From NCBI GenBank assembly GCA_947630475.1, contig CANRHR010000004.1, forward strand, positions 62,001 to 126,000: a DNA stretch of 64,000 bases, given 5' to 3'. Each line of letters begins with the position of its first letter. The stretch's first letter is position 1. The position numbers and the translations under genes were made by a program. Source of the stretch: an uncultured Clostridia bacterium. GTDB taxonomy: Bacteria; Bacillota; Clostridia; Lachnospirales; CAG-274. The notes under the pieces were generated by a model that did not search any database, had not been told where the DNA came from, and worked only from the letters and a program-made list of their open reading frames with translations. Of the stretch, positions 61,285 through 64,000 are shown piece after piece.

Positions 61285-62943
61285 ATGAATTGGGAAGATT
61301 ATAAAAAAGAAATAGAGCAAAGAGGAAGCTTGCCGGAAGATTGGTATATACTCGGCATAGACTTAGGCACAACGAACTCCATAATAAGCTTTTGGGATAA
61401 TAACAGCGAAAAGCCCGAGCCTATAGATATAAGCAACGGCTTTGGAAAAATACCTCTTCCGTCAGTTGTGCAATACCGAAAAGATGATGATGAGAGCGAA
61501 GGCGAATGGGTAGTGGGAGAAGAAGCATACCGATCTATGAAGATTTATCCCGAAACTACAATTCGTTCCATAAAGCGCAAGATGGGCACTGATGAAACTG
61601 TTGAGATAGACGGCAAAAGTTATCTTCCGGAGGAAATATCGGCAAAAATATTATCCGAGCTTATAGCTCATTGCCAAAGCTTAAACCCAAAGGCTGAAAT
61701 AGCCGCTGTTGTTGCGTCGGTTCCTTATGATTTTGATGACAGCGCAAAAAAAGCCACAATGAGGGCCTGTGAGCTTGCAGGCCTTTCTGATAAGCTTATA
61801 TGCCTTATAGAAGAGCCGAAAGCGGCGGCTCTTGCTTATAATTTTAGGCATCAGCTTGCCGAAAATGAAAAAATAATGGTGTTTGACTTTGGCGGCGGAA
61901 CTTTGGATATAACTTTGTTTCATGTTGTTGAAAAAAATGACAGCCATATTAAGCTTCAGGTTATAAGCGAGGGTGGTGAAGCTTATCACGGCGGTGACAA
62001 TGTAGATGAGGCTTTGGTTGAAAAATGCTATGAGTTTATAAAAAATAAGACGGGACAAAGCAAAGATGATATTGAAGTAGAAAATCAAGTTGAGCTTATA
62101 TGCAGAGCAAGAGAGGCAAAGGAAAGACTTTCGGGCGTTAAAAGCTTTAGGATTCCTTTTACTTTTTGCATACCTCCGTTTGTTGAGCAAATTTCAAGGG
62201 AAACATTTGAGGAGCTTATTGAGAATTTCAGCGAAAAAACAAGAAAGCTTGTTTTAAAAGCTCTTCGTGATGCCTATGCCGGCGCTCTTACTGCCGATGA
62301 TATAGACAGAGTGCTTTTGGAGGGAGGCTCTTCCAAAATGCCATGGGTTAAGGAGATGCTTACAGGCATATTTAATACCGATAAAATATATACCTCCGAA
62401 ACGGCGGCTCTTGATATCTCATTAGGCGCAACATATTATGCGGCGATGAAGATGGGGCTTCTTTCTCATCCCGATGTTGAGAGTGAAAAGGTAAATATAG
62501 AATTTGAGGTTACGGTTCCGCATGATATAGGCTTTGAAATAACAAGCGCAGATAAAAAATCATTTTTCACTATGATAAAAAGAGGCACTCCTTATGCTCT
62601 TGCCAAAAAAAGCCAAGTATTTACGCTTTCGGGCGATACTCCGGAGGATATGACAACTTTCGAACTTAAAATAATGGAGAGAATAGACAAAGAAGACAAA
62701 ATTGACAAATGCAAGCTTATAGGAGAGGTTGGAATAAAAGGGCTGCCGCAGCGACAAAGCGGCAAGACAAAGCTTAAAATAACGCTGCAGGTTGAAGAAG
62801 AAGGCGGAATGGTTAAGGGAAGCGTTGAGGATATGGGCTTTGGCAGCGAAATAGAGCCAAGCGGATTTAAGATGAATTTTGATCCGTCAAGGTTTGTTAA
62901 AGCTGTATGCGAAAATGCAAATGGAGCCGACGAACAGCCATGA
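61285..62943 (+). CDS. Hsp70-family ATPase (lidless), cluster member 3
   Basis: A 552-residue Hsp70. Motifs are intact: LGIDLGTTNS (about 23-32), TIRSIKRKMG with the catalytic Lys, VFDFGGGTLDITLF (about 198-211) and LLEGGSSKMP (about 344-353). The C-terminal beta domain has GIKGLPQRQSGKTKLKITLQV but diverges from DnaK, and there is no helical lid. It ends with VEDMGFGSEIEPSGF, also found at the end of the degenerate neighbour. An N-terminal extension (MNWEDYKKEIEQRGSLPEDWY) is unlike DnaK. Start at 61285 with AGGTGA upstream, 53 nt after the pseudo-Hsp70 gene. Last gene of the chaperone cluster. Confidence 0.93.
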   Translation: MNWEDYKKEIEQRGSLPEDWYILGIDLGTTNSIISFWDNNSEKPEPIDISNGFGKIPLPSVVQYRKDDDESEGEWVVGEEAYRSMKIYPETTIRSIKRKMGTDETVEIDGKSYLPEEISAKILSELIAHCQSLNPKAEIAAVVASVPYDFDDSAKKATMRACELAGLSDKLICLIEEPKAAALAYNFRHQLAENEKIMVFDFGGGTLDITLFHVVEKNDSHIKLQVISEGGEAYHGGDNVDEALVEKCYEFIKNKTGQSKDDIEVENQVELICRAREAKERLSGVKSFRIPFTFCIPPFVEQISRETFEELIENFSEKTRKLVLKALRDAYAGALTADDIDRVLLEGGSSKMPWVKEMLTGIFNTDKIYTSETAALDISLGATYYAAMKMGLLSHPDVESEKVNIEFEVTVPHDIGFEITSADKKSFFTMIKRGTPYALAKKSQVFTLSGDTPEDMTTFELKIMERIDKEDKIDKCKLIGEVGIKGLPQRQSGKTKLKITLQVEEEGGMVKGSVEDMGFGSEIEPSGFKMNFDPSRFVKAVCENANGADEQP

Positions 62944-63011
62944 TATTTGTGTGAATATAACAGATTAACGAATATCACTTAAAGAATTAAAGACATAAGA
63001 AGGTATATATT

Positions 63012-63899
63012 ATGAATAATTATTATGATTTGCTTTGCTCAATCGAAGAAAAGCTGCCAAATTTAAGTAAAGGACAGAAAAGAATAGCTAATTTTTTGCT
63101 TGAACATTATGATAAGGCGGTTTATCTTACCGCATCAAGGCTTGGAGAGATTGCCGGCGTAAGCGAATCAACGGTTGTAAGGTTTGCTATAGAAATGGGT
63201 TTTGACGGATACCCTAAATTTCAAAGGGCGCTTGAGGATCATGTTAAAAATAAGCTGACGGCTTCTCAAAGAATGAGGGTTTCATCGGACAGGATAATAA
63301 AAAACAATAAGCACATTTTAAAATCTGTACTTGAAAGCGATTTGGAAAAAATACACTCCACAATGAATAATGTTGATGAAAGAGATTTTGACGCCGTTGT
63401 AGATGCTCTTTTAAGCGGCAAAAAAATTTATGTTTTGGGAGGAAGAAGCTCGGCTGCGTTATCGGTTTTTTTAACGTTTTATCTTAATTTGATGCTGGAT
63501 AATGTTATAAATGTCACTTCATCGACAGTTACAGAGGTTTTTGAACAGATATACAGAATCGATAAGGGAGATGTGTTTATAGGAATCAGCTTTCCCAGAT
63601 ACTCTCAAAGAACAATTAAAGCAATGGAATATGCAGGATCAAAAATGGCAAAAACAATTGCCATAACAGACAGCGGAGTTTCACCCCTGCTTCAGTTTGC
63701 CGATTTGAGCCTTATAGCAAGAAGCGATATGGTTTCTTTTGTGGATTCGCTGGTTGCTCCTCTAAGCCTTATTAATGCTCTTCTTGTGGCGGTAAGTGTA
63801 AAAAAACAGAATGAGCTTGTTAATACCTTGGATAATCTTGAAAGACTTTGGAATGAATATCAGGTTTATACTTCTCATTCTTCGGGCAAGTATATATAA
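63012..63899 (+). CDS. MurR/RpiR-family transcriptional regulator
   Basis: A 295-residue regulator. The N-terminal HTH domain (about 1-77; LSKGQKRIANFLLEHYDKAVYLTASRLGEIAGVSESTVVRFAIEMGFDGYPKFQ) is diagnostic. A SIS sugar-isomerase-type domain (about 125-265; GKKIYVLGGRSSAALSVFLTFYL … GDVFIGISFPRYSQRTIKAMEYA) probably binds a phosphosugar. AAGAAGG precedes the start. It follows the Hsp70 cluster by 68 nt and precedes the flavoprotein by 39 nt; in Clostridia I recall it next to that flavoprotein, so it may not control the Hsp70 genes. Confidence 0.93.
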   Translation: MNNYYDLLCSIEEKLPNLSKGQKRIANFLLEHYDKAVYLTASRLGEIAGVSESTVVRFAIEMGFDGYPKFQRALEDHVKNKLTASQRMRVSSDRIIKNNKHILKSVLESDLEKIHSTMNNVDERDFDAVVDALLSGKKIYVLGGRSSAALSVFLTFYLNLMLDNVINVTSSTVTEVFEQIYRIDKGDVFIGISFPRYSQRTIKAMEYAGSKMAKTIAITDSGVSPLLQFADLSLIARSDMVSFVDSLVAPLSLINALLVAVSVKKQNELVNTLDNLERLWNEYQVYTSHSSGKYI

Positions 63900-63938
63900 A
63901 AACCAGACTTTTTGTCATTCTTATATAATGGTGATTTT

Positions 63939-64000
63939 ATGAAGAATATAGTTGTAATAGGAGGAGGCCCTGCCGGTATGTTTGCGGCAGGCTATGCCGC
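63939..64000 (+). CDS. FAD/NAD(P)-dependent oxidoreductase, BaiN-like (3' end outside window)
   Basis: Only 20 codons are inside the window. They read MKNIVVIGGGPAGMFAAGYAA, a classic GxGxxG dinucleotide-binding start of flavoproteins. The spacing after an RpiR gene fits the BaiN/aminoacetone-oxidase-like family common in Clostridia. The ATG at 63939 follows GGTGAT. The family guess rests on context, the FAD fold on sequence. Confidence 0.75.
   Translation, partial: MKNIVVIGGGPAGMFAAGYA

Overview
The window is a stretch of low-GC chromosome from an anaerobic Firmicute, most likely an uncultured or gut-type member of the Clostridia. Supporting signs are the AT-rich sequence, strong AGGAGG-type ribosome binding sites with several GTG/TTG starts, clean TTGACA-N17-TATAAT promoters, a zinc-type L31, a SpoVB/MurJ-type flippase, the NfnAB transhydrogenase, a sensory [FeFe]-hydrogenase, rubrerythrin, and the radical-SAM / DUF2344 / RNase G cluster. 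No rRNA, tRNA, CRISPR array or complete insertion sequence was seen. Genus cannot be fixed from the sequence alone.

Layout. 1-3.4 kb: end of gatA, gatB, and a LysR regulator. 3.7-6.1 kb: an Asn/Tyr-rich unknown protein and an orphan phage baseplate-hub protein (XkdQ-like). 6.3-8.5 kb: a membrane c-di-GMP phosphodiesterase with a degenerate GGDEF domain. 8.6-11.9 kb (minus): DUF3737 - patB - M20 amidohydrolase operon. 12.0-12.2 kb: a promoter plus nested inverted repeats (candidate small RNA). 12.2-18.4 kb (minus): gltB-gltD with a structured leader. 18.7-23.2 kb: rubrerythrin, a MurJ/SpoVB-like flippase and typA. 23.4-26.4 kb: a complete class D beta-lactamase - blaI - blaR1 operon with two operators. 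26.6-28.6 kb: a soluble [FeFe]-hydrogenase/chemoreceptor fusion. 28.7-35.6 kb: radical SAM - DUF2344 - RNase G, tcdA, a DUF2325 gene with paired operators, and a lipoprotein. 35.7-38.4 kb (minus): a LysM membrane protein, rho and rpmE. 39-45.3 kb: prs, nfnAB, a small unknown and topB. 45.5-50.9 kb: a secreted beta-propeller protein, a CmpB-like membrane protein, trpS and a KDG-kinase-like sugar kinase.

51-63 kb is the most unusual region. After a strong terminator comes an apparently co-transcribed series: an rRNA methyltransferase, a beta-rich protein, a large helical-repeat protein, an Hsp70, a long helical protein ending in a GrpE-like domain, a degenerate pseudo-Hsp70, and a second intact Hsp70. 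An RpiR regulator and the start of a flavoprotein follow. I read this as a dedicated Hsp70 machine: two active lidless ATPases, one inactive paralogue, its own nucleotide-exchange-like factor and two large partner proteins, with no J-domain protein in the window. Its substrate is unknown.

Features that cut across regions are a dispersed intergenic repeat of about 25-30 bp (core TAAGCGGAGTACGAAT) and several structured leaders (gltB, nfnA, rpmE, the CmpB-like gene). Family assignments rest on recognised motifs and remembered family features; no database search was run.
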